DNA of 64,000 nt from Ampullaceana balthica (GCA_944989445.1 CALYLW010000011.1:897501-961500); one strand, 5' to 3'; numbered from the stretch's first letter, positions 44,040-56,578 are shown. The notes: generated by a model not told the origin, from the letters alone. Numbers and translations are program-made.

Positions 44040-44094
44040 ATTAGTCATAAAATTGTCTGCAAGGCCGCTTGAGGGCCGTAGTTTGGCCATTCCT
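44040..44094. mobile_element. Possible solo hAT end
   Basis: The minus strand reads CAGGAATGGCCAAACTACGG then CCCTCAAGCGGCC from 44094. This resembles the common hAT terminus 'CAGG.GTGGCCAA.CTGCGGCCC'. No partner end was found to the left, so this is a fragment at best. Confidence 0.4.
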
Positions 44095-44760
44095 GATCTA
44101 TATCATCGAAACACAAACTCCAACCAACTTCATCACTGATAGTCTGCCAATAGAAGGGAATATTATTGGCTAAAGAGTCGAGTACATACTTTAATAAAGC
44201 GGGAGTGAGCTCCCCTGCACCTTCTCGTATATCCATACATAACAAAACGGTTGTTATGGCACTACTAGTGGAATTGGGGTATAGAAATGGTAGGTTTGTG
44301 AAATCAATATTTACTAATATGTATGCGTAGACGAAATTAGTGTCAAAAGAGCTACTTTTTTCGAGAAAACACATAGAGGCGAAACGTTCTTAGAAAATGT
44401 TGCTTTATGAGAAAATGATATCTAACATTATTGAATTCTGGGAGTTTTTTACAAACATGAAATACAAAGTAGAATGAAGTACCACATCCGCCTTGTCTAG
44501 ATGTTCTCTCCTACATAATTCTTCACATCCGTCTAATTTATTACGTTTCTCCGTTACACACATACCATTCAGCTTTCTAGTTCTTATCTCCATCAAACTT
44601 CCAACCACACGTAAGACGTCATCCCTAGCAGATCTCCTTCAACTTTCTTCTTTAGAACTCTTCCTTTCATTCCCTCTCAAATCTCGCCTCATTATTCCCT
44701 CTGCGTCTAATCCCTTTGACTCGCTGCACTTCATACATCTCTATACTCCCTTCGCCTAGT
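44095..44760 (-). other. Unidentified open region on the minus strand
   Basis: Two neighbouring minus-strand frames look more protein-like than background. One (44608-44405) contains LMEIRTRKLNGMCVTEKRNK and then LDGCEELCRREHLDKADVV. The other (44374 to about 44095) contains ITTVLLCMDIREGAGELTPA and then LLKYVLDSLANNIPFYWQ. They are separated by a stop-rich stretch. There is no recognised family and no clear splice sites. Degraded transposon coding sequence is as likely as a host gene. A TATA-like GATATAAAG on the minus strand lies near 44930. Confidence 0.3.
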
Positions 44761-45946
44761 CTTCTACCTTCCCATTAGTCTCTTCCTTTTTATTCCTCCC
44801 TGCCTTTCTTCTATTCTCTCCCATCTCTACTACTCTCTCATACACACATGACAGACTTCGAATCAAGAACTCGTGTAACACTCACACATGATGCTGCAGA
44901 AATGGCCGACTAACTAGTCGCGGGTCGCTTTATATCCACTCCTGGCTCATCGCCTAATAAATATTTGTGTAATAATGCAGATCTTCCGGTGGCAGCATAG
45001 ATTTATATGGAAAGCCGGGGGAAGGGGGTGGGGTGGAATGAACGTGTACCTGGATCCTGTACGTCAGCCGTCATGAGTCGGTGCAGCCAAAGTTTAATGA
45101 AAGGCAGATAACAATAATTTGCATATAGACAAAACACGCGCTCAAAACGTTACATCGTATCTTCATTCTTAAGTGTGGGGAGGGTTTACCGAAATCTGAT
45201 CAGAAAGTGTGGGAGGAGGGGGGTATCATTACAGAAAGCCACAGCAAAAGTAAGAGGAACAACATTTTTACCTTAAACTGTTTGTAATGGTCAATGAAGT
45301 AATTTTTGTCTTAAGTAAACCAGAGTAGCTTACTAAAGATGTAAGTGTCTGGTAAAGATTATGGAATCTTTGATTTCAGCTTTGATTTAAAAACATTTAA
45401 AAACAGTCAATGAATTAGTCAACAAAATATTTTAAAATGATAAACTTCCAACTTCCAAACTCAACTTGATATATCAAAAAACCCATTCACACGTGTTTCC
45501 CAAACATTTTTAAAAAAAATGTTATTGGCGGGTGAGAGCAGTGCTATATGTTCCTTCTTTAATGGTTGAAACAGGTCTAGACACGTGGGGAGAAGAGGGG
45601 GGTCCTGTCAGAGGCAGTGTTCTATTCATTGCTATCTTAGAATGAGCAGTTACCAACTGCACAACTCGCACAGAATCGGTGTTCTATTCATGCATATCTT
45701 AGAATGAGCAGTTACCAACTACACAACTCCCCAAACAAAAGCGGGGAAAATATAAGAAGACGAAATGGTAAACGATCATTTATATTTTTTTAAAGTCCCC
45801 AAAAGATCAAAACAATTTGTATTTGGTAAGTGACCAAAGTGACTTGAAACCCGCTATATATCGCAAACATCAATATTTTTTATGAGTTCAATAAGGAGGC
45901 ATTACATTGTCTTTTATGTTAGAATTCTTTTATATTCTGAACATTA
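44761..45946. other. Intergenic, nothing recognised
   Basis: A short direct duplication (AGAATGAGCAGTTACCAACT, 45640 and 45701) is present. Otherwise no feature is supported. Confidence 0.5.
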
Positions 45947-46758
45947 AACTATCTTGCCCTGCTGTACCTCTGCATACTAAACTATCTTGTCCTGCTGTAC
46001 ATCTGCATGCTAAACTATCTTGCCCTGCTGTACCTCTGCATACTAAACTATCTTGCCCTGCTGTACCTCTGCATACTAAACTATCTTGCCCTGCTGTACC
46101 TCTGCACGCTAAACTATCTTGTCCTGCTGTACATCTGCATGCTAAACTATCTTGTCCTGCTGTACATCTGCATGCTAAACTATCTTGTCCTGTTGTACAT
46201 CTGCATGCTAAACTATCTTGTCCTGCTGTACATCTGCATGCTAAACTATCTTGTCCTGCTGTACATCTGCATGCTAAACTATCTTGCCCTGCTGTACATC
46301 TGCATGCTAAACTATCTTGCCCTGCTGTACCTCTGCACGCTAAACTATCTTGTCCTGCTGTACATCTGCATGCTAAACTATCTTGTCCTGCTGTACATCT
46401 GCATGCTAAACTATCTTGTCCTGTTGTACATCTGCATGCTAAACTATCTTGTCCTGCTGTACATCTGCATGCTAAACTATCTTGTCCTGCTGTACATCTG
46501 CATGCTAAACTATCTTGCCCTGCTGTACATCTGCATGCTAAACTATCTTGCCCTGCTGTACATCTGCATGCTAAACTATCTTGGCCTGCTGTACATCTGC
46601 ATGCTAAGCTATCTTGCCCTGGTGTACATCTGAATGCTAAACTATCTTGCCCTGCTGTACATCTGCATATTAAACTATCTTGCCCTGCTGTACATCTGAA
46701 TGCTAAACTTTCGTACCCTGCTGTACACCTGAATGCTAAACTGCCCTGTCCTGCATTG
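45947..46758. repeat. 33-bp minisatellite, about 25 copies, with a 231-bp higher-order repeat
   Basis: The unit contains CTAAACTATCTTGTCCTGCT and GTACATCTGCATG. A seven-unit block is duplicated: the variant GTACCTCTGCACGC and the TGTTGTAC variant recur 231 bp apart. With a period divisible by three and no stops, both strands are open for about 300 codons (11-residue repeats KLSCPAVHLHA and TAGQDSLACRC), and a third frame for about 200. No signal, domain or splice evidence supports a gene. Confidence 0.97.
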
Positions 46759-48176
46759 CATCTGGTTACGCACGACACAACATGGCGAGATTTTTGCAGC
46801 CATGGACACAAATGACTTCGTATGATAATGAGTGATTAAATGTCTACCTGGGCCATTGTCTGCTGAGCAGACACGCGGTTCAGGTAAAAATTTCACCTGG
46901 AGCCTTCGGTGGGTCCCGACATTTAATTTATCAACAGACTCTCAGTAAAGAACCTCAAAATGGCGGGCTCATATAAAATCTATCCAATTTATAAGAGATT
47001 ATTTATCGATGAAAGAGTGAATGGTTTGTGAATTGAGATGTAACCAAGAAGATAAATGCCACATGAACACAGAATGGATCGGCCAGTGTGAAAAGTATTC
47101 ATTGTGTCTTAAGATGCAGTACGCAGTGCAACAGATAAATATATAATTGTAAAAATAACTCAATTCATTTGTCTGAAGTCAACATGCGGATCATTCAAAT
47201 CTCACTAATTTAGATGTCCTTCAATGCAAAAATATTTAAGAACCTTCTGAAAGATGAGACGGCGTAAATGTGTCGTAACAGACTTTCATAGATGTGTTTC
47301 CCTTTAAGAGCAAGGCGCTCTTATAACAGTGATAGCCACACATGTTCAAAGTATGTGAGTTCCCATTAAGACAGAATTACAGTAAATTGGTTTTTCCTTA
47401 GAACTTAATAAATATTAAGAAATACCGAAATAGATCCATATGATTGTAAAAAGTAAAATTGTAAAGCGTTGCAATATTGAACAAGAAAGTAGGGTTATAC
47501 GGGATACATATTTCGCTGCCCGATGTTGTGTATTAATGCTTGAAAGTCAACGAAATACTGAAACGTGTCACATGACCAAAGACTTAATTGTTTGTTTTTA
47601 GATCAGTTGTGAGGCGGGGAGGGGTTCCCTTTCAAAGTTACTAAAATAATCAAAACATAATTTTATTTTATTTTTAAACTAAAACAACTGCAATCGGGTC
47701 TCACTTTAGTCAATAGAAACATAAAGCTGACATACGAGGTTTTAAAAAGTTGTTTTTACCAAGATCCGATGACCTTTGTATGAAGATTTATTACAAACAA
47801 TAACAAAATTGAAATAAAATTGCATTCCAAACAGCGGCCCTGTATTCGGAAGAAATAAGGAAACCGATTAACCTCAACGTGCACAATAATATTCCAGAGT
47901 TGCACACCAATCAAAGTAATCCACTTGAAGACTTTGAAAACTTGCAGAAACGTTTAATACTAAACAACAGTGGTCACACACAATAAATGTATTAACTGGA
48001 CTCCACTGCCGTTAAGGTGACGGCCCCGGAAAGGACTATAAGATCATTCAATCATTGCTTTGCCCCAAGGCTGACTTGCACCACTTGCGATCAGCCCTCT
48101 CTAAGGCTTAACGACGCTACGTCTAGACTGATCTGACACTTAGCTAGTCTCGTGCACCAGCTTTCCTTATCAATGG
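46759..48176. other. AT-rich intergenic, nothing recognised
   Basis: No supported gene, transposon end or array. Confidence 0.5.
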
Positions 48177-48652
48177 GAGCAACGGTTCTTAAGTCCATGT
48201 ACCAGGGGAACAACGGTTCTTAAGTCCATGTACCAGGGGAACAACGGTTCTTAAGTCCATGTACCAGGGGAACAACGGTTCTTAAGTCCATGTACCAGGG
48301 GAACAACGGTTCTTAAGTCCATGTACCAGGGGAACAACGGTTCTTAAGTCCATGTACCAGGGGAACAACGGTTCTTAAGTCCATGTACCAGGGGAACAAC
48401 GGTTCTTAAGTCCATGTACCAGGGGAACAACGGTTCTTAAGTCCATGTACCAGGGGAACAACGGTTCTTAAGTCCATGTACCAGGGGAACAACGGTTCTT
48501 AAGTCCATGTACCAGGGGAACAACGGTTCTTAAGTCCATGTACCAGGGGAACAACGGTTCTTAAGTCCATGTACCAGGGGAACAACGGTTCTTAAGTCCA
48601 TGTACCAGGGGAACAACGGTTCTTAAGTCCATGTACCAGGGGAACAACGGTT
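48177..48652. repeat. 31-bp minisatellite, about 15 virtually identical copies
   Basis: The unit contains AACGGTTCTTAAGTCCATGT and ACCAGGGGAAC. Copies are identical by eye except at the edges, and diverged units with the same theme (GGTTCTTNNTCCATGTA) continue to about 48880. Confidence 0.97.
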
Positions 48653-48880
48653 TTATTATTTTAATTTACCAGTGGGAACAAGGATTCTTGGTTCCATATA
48701 CCTATGATGAGAAAAACAGTTCTAAGCTCCATATGGCTATGGAAAGAAGGATTTTTTTGTTCTAGGTACCTATGGAAATAAACATTTTAGTTTCATGCAC
48801 CTATTGGATGAATGGTTCTTCGCTCTATATGACTATGGAGACAACGGTTCTTATTTCCATGTATCAAGGTGAAAAATGTC

Positions 48881-50042
48881 TCTCATTCTATGATATAACC
48901 GCTAACGCCGTAAAAGTGAATCGGAAAAATGTGCGATTTGGGGAAGATTTAAATTTTTTACAAATTGGGTTCTATTTTGCCTCTTAAATCCTTTTCTGTA
49001 CGCAAATCAAATCCTGCATATTTCCAACGTTTGTTAAGTCCACCCCGAACTCTCTAAAATCTCCCGACATTTCGTGATAAGCGACCGGGCTAAAAGCTGT
49101 TGTCAACAGTCAACGTTAAATGATAGTACCGAAAAGTCGGTTCGATGGCATTAAAGAGCCGCTTGTCACGACAAGAAATCGCTCCGATAAGTCAACAGCT
49201 CAACGGGCCACTCGGCTTAAAAGGGAGATCTCCAGTGGAGGACATCTGGAGGGCCAGGGCTCTGTGTAAGTGCTCTCTCTCGGGGCATTAAATCTTTTTC
49301 ATATTGTCCAAACGAGGCGTGCGCAGTATTGGAAACTCACGGAGATATGCCGGTTTCACTCTGAAGCGATGCAACGATCGCAAAGAGGGGTCGAAGTTAG
49401 GGCCATTTTTATAAGCCCATCCGAGTTGAAGAATTTCACTTAGAAATCTTGGTCAGGGTGTAAGTGGGCTACCAGTTTTGTGTTTCAAAGTTTTTTGTTT
49501 GTTTTATTATTAGAGATCAGCTGAACTATTTTAATAGTAGTGTTGCTGAATTACTTCACTTCAACATGTACATTGTAAATATTGGTGTAAACGCATATAT
49601 TTATATAATTTAATTTTGAATTAGTAAATATTGGTGTAAACGCATATCTTTATATAATAAATGGAAAATGTATTCCCTCCCCCCCCCACCCTTGGTTTTA
49701 ACATTTAATGCCTGAAATCGTCAGTGGCTCGATTGAATTATTTTTTTTAATCTAGCGCCGCATTTTATAGCAATTTCGCTTTACTATGTTTTGAAATAAT
49801 TATTTACCATTCATTTGAGTGAGAAGAAATGCAATTTACATATTTTAAACTAAAAACAAAATTGTATTGTTTAGTGATAAAGGTATTTACAAACCTTGGA
49901 TAAACGCTTACTCTAACTTGTTTATTTTTTCCTTGAAGTATCTGGCCCCGATTTGAACGGAACTACCTAGTATTATAAGTGACCCGCGTTTTCAAAATAG
50001 AACAATAAGTAAGCTGGCTGTTGTTGTTTTTTTTAAGCCATT
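48881..50042. other. Intergenic with one GC-richer island
   Basis: At 49070-49280 base composition is richer in GC and ends CTCTGT|GTAAGTGC, which would be a good splice donor for a non-coding or unrecognised exon. No protein reading was recognised. The rest is AT-rich with a C-tract at 49679-49690. Confidence 0.35.
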
Positions 50043-50183
50043 ATTTGAAGAGGCGCGCCTGACCAGGTTCGCGATGTCCTTGATTCTATCTCCTTCGCGC
50101 AGCCATCTCTCGCGAGTCTGTCAAAGTCGTGTTGGGTTTTGAACCTCTTCACCTCCTCGAGTTCCTGTGTTGCCGGGGTGAAA
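50043..50183 (-). other. Coding-like GC-rich island
   Basis: On the minus strand TTTCACCCCGGCAACACAG is a fair acceptor. It leads into ELEEVKRFKTQHDFDRLARD in one frame and RWLREGDRIKDIANLVRRAS in the next frame, as if one frameshift separates two parts of an amphipathic helical protein. GC content is clearly above the flanks. The family is not recognised. It could be a pseudogene or the remains of a retroelement. Confidence 0.3.
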
Positions 50184-51506
50184 CAAGGGAGATAATATGT
50201 ATTGTTATTTGTAGATTGATGACAGTGGGGCGTCTAAGAGTCAACTATAGATAAGTGCTCCGCCACATCATTTGCTTCGCAGCTCACCTACATCTTTCCA
50301 AGATTTTATCACAGTAAAACACGAAACAAAGTTGTTTACTGTTTAGTACTTGTCTTTGTTGTTTATTTTTCCAATAAAACATTTTTTTTTAAAAAAAATT
50401 AAATTAAATTCACATTTCTTTTAAACATGGCGTAGTGTGAGCAAGTAGATATCTTTTACTATGTCAGTATTTTCCAATCGGGTTTCGGTACATCTAAGGA
50501 TTTCATGAGCGCCCACCAGGAGTTAAGACGGTTGGCAGAAAAAATTATAAAAAGTCCGCGACCAAGTCGGGCAATACCGGTGTAACAGGCCATATTAAAC
50601 CCATGACCAGAATACACCCGGGGCTATTCTGTCCTGACACGATGGGGCTTAGATTGTGTTGTGCTTGTTTTCAGTTATCAAAAAAGTGAAATGTTGTTAC
50701 TTATGGTAGCGTAACGTTGGTCAACAACTAGTAAAGTAGACGTAGTTATAAAACCTTAAGAGCAAATGCCTAACTGATACTGATGTGTAGTACTCGTCAG
50801 TAGTCAGTACAAACACAATTAGTCCATTTTTTTATGACCACTTGTCATGTGACCTGACAGATATGGTGGCCTATTTGATTTCCATCATTTGACAGATTTC
50901 TCTTACGCCTACCATTGCTCTTTTCGTTACAAAACATTTCTTTCGTCTTCGCGAGTTTTTTCATACATATTTGGCCGCGGCACAGCAATCTGAACTAGAT
51001 ACTTACAGATGAGAGCTCAAATTTTTGTTACTTTTCATGTGATGACCTTACATTCTTAGAAAAACTCATGTTTTTTTTTGTTTTTTTTTAATTAATTTTT
51101 TTTTCTTTTTCTTTTCATTTTTTTCCACTCGTCTTATTTGCCGGTAAATAAAACGATTAAAGACAAAATAAATGTGTATGAATGTATTCTACCCCAACAG
51201 GTGCTTGGCTTTTCATTGTAAGACTAAAACAATTTGTGGTTTTTATCTGAAGCGAATAAAACTTTTAATTAGATCTACTTGAACATCAAAATTATTTTTA
51301 AATGTTATGTTAAAATTGCACCTGCTGTGCATCAAATCTAAAAACATTATTTTGATGAGACGAAGAACCGCCTCCCCCAGTTTGACGTCATACATTCCTC
51401 TTGCAAAATATTTTTGGCATTATTTGCACAACTTTATCATAGTGTCTTTTAACCCGGAACAAATAATAACTTAGGGCCTACATTTGTTTTGGAAAATTTG
51501 TCCCGG
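50184..51506. other. AT-rich intergenic, nothing recognised
   Basis: T-rich runs at 50380-50400 and 51070-51125. No supported feature. Confidence 0.5.
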
Positions 51507-51655
51507 GGCCCAGTGTGTTCACACAGACATGTCCCGGGGCCCAGTGTGTTCACACAGACATGTCCCGGGGCCCAGTGTGTTCCCACAGACATGTCCCGGG
51601 GCCCAGTGTGTTCACAGAGAAATGTCCCGGGACCCAGCGTGCTCCTAGAGAATGT
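51507..51655. repeat. 31-bp GC-rich minisatellite, about 5 copies
   Basis: The unit contains GTCCCGGGGCCCAGTGTGTT and CACACAGACAT. Its core CCCGGGGCCC is near-palindromic. The last copy is diverged. Confidence 0.95.
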
Positions 51656-52424
51656 CGTGTTATTGTACCGCCACCGCAATTGTCATTGATGTATTATGAC
51701 GTCTTTTCATTTCTATCTCAAATGACTGCATGTTTAAGTTTCTTTAGCAGAGCTAGTGAGTAAATGACCAGTTTGTATCACAGACCAACTCATGTGTCAG
51801 AGATTGCATTTCATCGAGTACTGTGCTTCGATGTCCTTTGTTAAAAAGTGTTACATTTTATTGGTAGACAATTGTTTCTCTAGTACGCCACGTAATTTAA
51901 AAACTATCTTTAAATCTCAGCAAACAATATTAAACAATGGTTATTTCGAAATTTCTATATTACACACATACACATACGCACAAAGGTAAAATGAAGAAAA
52001 AAAACTTGTAAACATTGCATTTTCGCTCCCGATTGTTGGCCTCCATACAAGAGTATTGTGTTTGACGTCACTGCCACAAATTATGACTTTTTTAGACGTC
52101 TGTTTTAGAAGTGAGACGCCAACGAACAGCTGCAACTGTTTACAGCAAACTTAAACCAGACAATAAAGGGTTAATGGTTTCAAGTGAGGTCGTGTTTAAA
52201 GGGATATAAGAAAATTGTTTAAGTGTGAGTTTTCATACGAAAGAGTTGATAAGTGGCTTCGTAGACATTTTGTAGAGTCGACATTTAGCAAAGGCAATTA
52301 GTGAATTGGTTAGTACACATGTTGAAGAACCGACTATATGCAATGTCGGTGTATTAATTAAAGAGGATTTTTTATGAACAGATCGTTGGCTGTCGCTCAG
52401 TTAAAATAGGTGCTCATTTTTAAA
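51656..52424. other. Intergenic, nothing recognised
   Basis: No supported feature. Confidence 0.5.
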
Positions 52425-52925
52425 TCCTTTATATTAACTCGTGGTGTCTGGTTGCTTGATTGCTTGCTTGATTTCTTGTCGCCAAAACTTTGGATCGATT
52501 TTTAACCCACTTCGTCGTAAGCTAGCGAGCTGAAATTTAGCAGGCAGTTTGGTGGCGATGATAAAAACTATGTATCGAAATTGCAGATCGATCGCATGTA
52601 CCGTATTTGAATTATTGATTTTATAGATTATTTTATTTATATCTTTTTTTCTCTATGTATCATGTTATTTTTTGAGATAGAGTGTCGCGGTGCGTATTAT
52701 ATTGAACGACCTTTCTGTCGCGCAATATTGTGCGTATTTTACTGACAACACTTTTTATAAACATATTCCTGATCGGTGCGCATTATATTAAACATGTTTT
52801 ACGACACAACTACAATTTTGTATTGTTGGATGGTCTTGCGCTGCGTATTATAATGAACATTCTTATAGTTACGTCTCGTACATAAAGGATTTATAGTCAA
52901 AAACTTGGTTTTTTACGGGTTTTTT
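52425..52925. mobile_element. Helentron-like unit, diverged single copy
   Basis: It opens TTTTTAAATCCTTTATATTA and closes AAAGGATTTATAGTCAAAAA then CTTGGTTTTTTACGGG, the same end plan as the triple array at 38295-39865. The inner block GAGCTGAAATTTAGCAGGCA and CGAAATTGCAGATCGATCG corresponds to that array's conserved block. The rest differs, so this is a related subfamily. Confidence 0.65.
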
Positions 52926-54414
52926 ATTATCTTTTTTCTCTGTGTCTTGTATAAGAAGATTATAATCTGATGAGCGCGTTCAACACGTATGAACGTGTTT
53001 GGGAGCTCTGCTCCACTGTTTATTTTTGCACGACATACAGAATGCCATCTTTTTGAACAGCATCGATGATTTCCCTAATCTCCCCTATTTTATTGGGTAC
53101 CGTGATTCATGGTCTGAATAGTTGCGGAAGTCTGTTTTACAAGTAATTAATTCAGATTAAGGGATTTGCTCTTGTCAAAACCATGACCAGTGGAGAAACG
53201 CCTACATTTTTGCTGGACGAAAGGTACTTATATTGTAGGACGCATAAATCTACGAGAAACTTTAAATAAAGTCCAATATGGAATAAATTAGCAGGAGTAC
53301 ACGCCATCGACCCATGAGGACGGACGGTTGCCATACATACATACTTACATACAGACGAAATTTAAATAATTATATTGTTGTATAAAAAAACTATTGTTTA
53401 CCGGATTCCCTTAGTTCAAATAAAGCAAAAGACAGATTATTCAGTGCAGATCGAGACACATGATCAAAGTAGAGGATGTCTTTGTTGGTTGTTGAAGGTA
53501 AGAGTTTGATGAAGTTACGAAGAGTAACTGGGGAAAATTCCACACTTAACATTGTCGACCAGTTATCTTAAAGATACATTTTATTCGTAATACACCCAAT
53601 CGTTCACGTAAATATTAATTTAATTGAAGAAAAATAATCGTCAAAATTTGAAGTTTCAAAATCAAGATTTGACTTGTAATTTCAAAAATCTCTCACCAAT
53701 TATCTCATCGAACTTACGGAAGCTTTTCAGAACTGAAGTTTACAACAACAAAAAAACATTTTTAGCGAGGGACTGGAGGTTTATTCTGGCTCTTTAGCCC
53801 CATGATGTTTGTCAATTGAACTTTATAAAGCGAAGATTATTGAGATTGAAGTTATAAATATCTCACGCAAGGAAAGTAAAATCTGAAATATATATAGTTA
53901 TATTTTTAAATATTAAGTTATTTTTTTTACTATTTATGTATTTTAATGTCTTTTATTCCTTCGGAAATTAATCTTAAAACATGGCTGAAATCTTTCTTTA
54001 ACATCATATTAAGAAAGAATGGGTGCAGATTAAAAAAAAATTTAATCATGAATATTAAGTGTGGTTTGAGGGTGGGGAAAAACCACCAGTAAACCATCGA
54101 CACCAACCCTGGTGACGCCGCTGGTTTCATTCATGACTTATAAAACATCAGTAGGAAGACTTGTTCGTATACGCACCCCTTCCCTGTTACGTCCCATGTC
54201 GATCGAAGTAGTCGAAACCAAGTACAAAAAAACAACGTGGCCGTACCTATAGTTTGGTCCGTAAGATCCCGTACCGGTACATAATTGTACCTTAGTAATT
54301 TTGGTTCGTCTTTGTACCAACTGTCGTTCAATTTCACATCGATCATCTCTCTTAGATCTGTTATGCTGATTTGTTTTGTTCAATAGTGAATTGCTGCGTG
54401 ACATTCGTATTTGA
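52926..54414. other. AT-rich intergenic with a solo hAT end
   Basis: CACCAACCCTGGTGACGCCGCTGG near 54100-54124 resembles the right terminus of the hAT at 33648-36766. A short (CATA)n run lies at 53333-53345. No gene recognised. Confidence 0.45.
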
Positions 54415-54835
54415 CGTTCAACAGCCAGTGTAAGGAAGTGGCTAGTCATGGGTAGATACTGGTGTAATAGCTGACATTCAACAACCAGTGTAAGGAAGTG
54501 GCTAGTCATGGGTAGATACTGGTGTAATAGCTGACATTCAACAACCAGTGTAAGGAAGTGTCTAGTCCTGGGTAGATACTGGTGTAATAGCTGACATTCA
54601 ACAACCAGTATAAGGAAGTGGCTAGCCATGGGTAGATACTGGTGTAATAGCTGACATTCAACAACCAGTGTAAGGAAGTGTCTAGTCCTGGGTAGATACT
54701 GGTGTAATAGCTGACATTCAACAACCAGTATAAGGAAGTGGCTAGCCATGGGTAGATACTGGTGTAATAGCTGACATTAAACAACCAGTATAAGGAAGTG
54801 GCTAGCCATGGGTAGATACTAGTGTAATAGCTGTT
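54415..54835. repeat. 60-bp tandem repeat, 7 copies
   Basis: The unit contains ACAACCAGTGTAAGGAAGTG, GCTAGTCATGGGTAGATACT and GGTGTAATAGCTGACATTCA. Copies alternate between two variants (GTGGCTAGCCATG and GTGTCTAGTCCTG), which suggests duplication in pairs. The 203-codon minus-strand frame is an artefact of the period. Confidence 0.97.
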
Positions 54836-55069
54836 GAATATTGTTACTGCTGATTCAGATTTTTTTTTAAAGTTCGCAGATCGGCTGTAAAAATTTATAC
54901 GTGTTGACTATATTGTTCAATTCCACTAAACTAAGCCATGTCCTGACTTATTTTATTTGTCTCCATAATTATCATTGTAGTCGACCATGGGATTTTATTC
55001 ACGAATATCATTCCCCACTAAAGATGTTAGACAGGTTGACTTAAACATTAGGTTTCATCTCGCTTATTG

Positions 55070-55590
55070 GGGGAGGGGGGTGTAGTGTAACGGTCACTAA
55101 CCACCCTCTCAGTCATAGGGGGGGTGTAGTGTAACGGTCACTAACCACCCTCTCCGTCATAGGGGGGTGTAGTGTAACGGTCACTAACCACCCTCTCCGT
55201 CATAGGAGGGTGTGGTGTAACGGTCACTAACCACCCTCTACGTCATAGTGGTGTGTAGTGTAACGGTCACTAACCACCATCTCAGTCATAGGGGGGTGTA
55301 GTGTAACGGTCACTAACCACCCTCTCCGTCATAGGGGGTGTAGTGTAACGGTCACTAACCGCCCTCTCCGTCAGACGGGGGTGTAGTGTAACGGTCACTA
55401 ACCGCCCTCTCAGTCATAGGGGGGTATAGTGTAACGGTCACTAAGCGCCCTCTCCGTCATACGGGGGTGTAGTGTAACGGTCACTAACCACCCTCTCCGT
55501 CATACGGGGGTGTAGTGTAACGGTCACTAACCGCCCTCTCCGTCATAGGGGGGTGTAGTGTAACGGTCACTAACCACCCTCTCCGTCATA
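55070..55590. repeat. About 43-bp minisatellite, 12 copies, with an A-box-like motif
   Basis: The unit contains GTGTAGTGTAACGGTCACTA and ACCACCCTCTCCGTCATAGG. TAGTGTAACGG fits the pol III internal A-box consensus (TRGYNNANNNGG, one base shorter). No B-box was seen. It may derive from a tRNA-like SINE head amplified in tandem. Confidence 0.93.
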
Positions 55591-56578
55591 TCCATCGTGT
55601 AATAAAGATAGAAAACTCAAATAAATGTTTTTTGGAGGTATTTATATTTACAAATTACTTAGTGTGTAAACAAGCCTCATCTACCTTAAGATCTTTACAT
55701 TTTTAGTAATCCCTTTTTCCTCATATGCCCTTTAACAATACAATCACTATTGGTGAAAACCTTCCGCCCCACATGTTCCACATATTTTACAAAGTCCGGA
55801 CGAGCACGAATCCGAAGGATCGAATGACAATCTTCCCATAAATTTCACTTTAATTAGAAATATTTTTTAAACTTATAATGCGGCTGAGAAAAAACGTATG
55901 TTCCATAAATTTAGCTCCACCCGCTTTTTCCTGCATATGAAATTTTATTCTGTGTACTGTATAACAAACACAAACATCTAAGTGGAGATAATGCAGCCTC
56001 ATTGGCCGTTTTGTTTCCCTGCAATCCTAAACGCAGCTAATTACCAAACATTTCATCGTTTTACAAAGCCCGCATACAAAAATGCTCTTACATTCTCTAA
56101 ATATTTTTGTTCACTCATTGGGGTGGTGGGTAACGGGGGAAGGAATGAATGGTTTTTGTCAGAGCAGATTACTCAGTTATAGATGAAGACGTAGCAGTGT
56201 AAAGCAAGTTACTCCGACATAGATGAATAAGCAAAGTCCAAATCTCTTAACGTTTTATTTTTTTAAAGGCTAACCATGCAACAAACTCTATTTCAGGTAT
56301 CCAAATATTCAAAGTTTCAGTTCTACTATAAAACATTCAAAGTTTTCAAAACTAAAAATCTACATCTCTGTACAGCGCAAGTAAATTATTTCAAAACGAA
56401 GTGGCCATGACAGCCAGTTCCGGCTCATCACAAAAAAATACAATACAGGAGTTGCTCGTTTCTGCCAAGGACAATCAGTGACAGGAAAGAAGACAAATCG
56501 TAATTATTGCGTGATGTTTCAAGTGTAACTTTACTGGGCATGTTCATGTGTAACTTCAGTTACATATCTTTCTCCATC
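55591..56578. other. AT-rich intergenic, nothing recognised
   Basis: No supported feature before the hAT target duplication. Confidence 0.5.

Noticed and set aside
44880..45000. LTR retrotransposon promoter on the minus strand (GATATAAAG)
   Set aside because: No paired LTR, primer-binding site or gag/pol sequence was found.
45907..46815. Open frames of about 300 codons on both strands
   Set aside because: They are created by the 33-bp repeat, whose period is divisible by three. Openness on both strands argues against selection on either.
54138..54749. A 203-codon minus-strand frame of 20-residue repeats
   Set aside because: Artefact of the 60-bp array.
55070..55590. tRNA gene cluster
   Set aside because: The units have an A-box-like motif but no cloverleaf, B-box or tRNA length.
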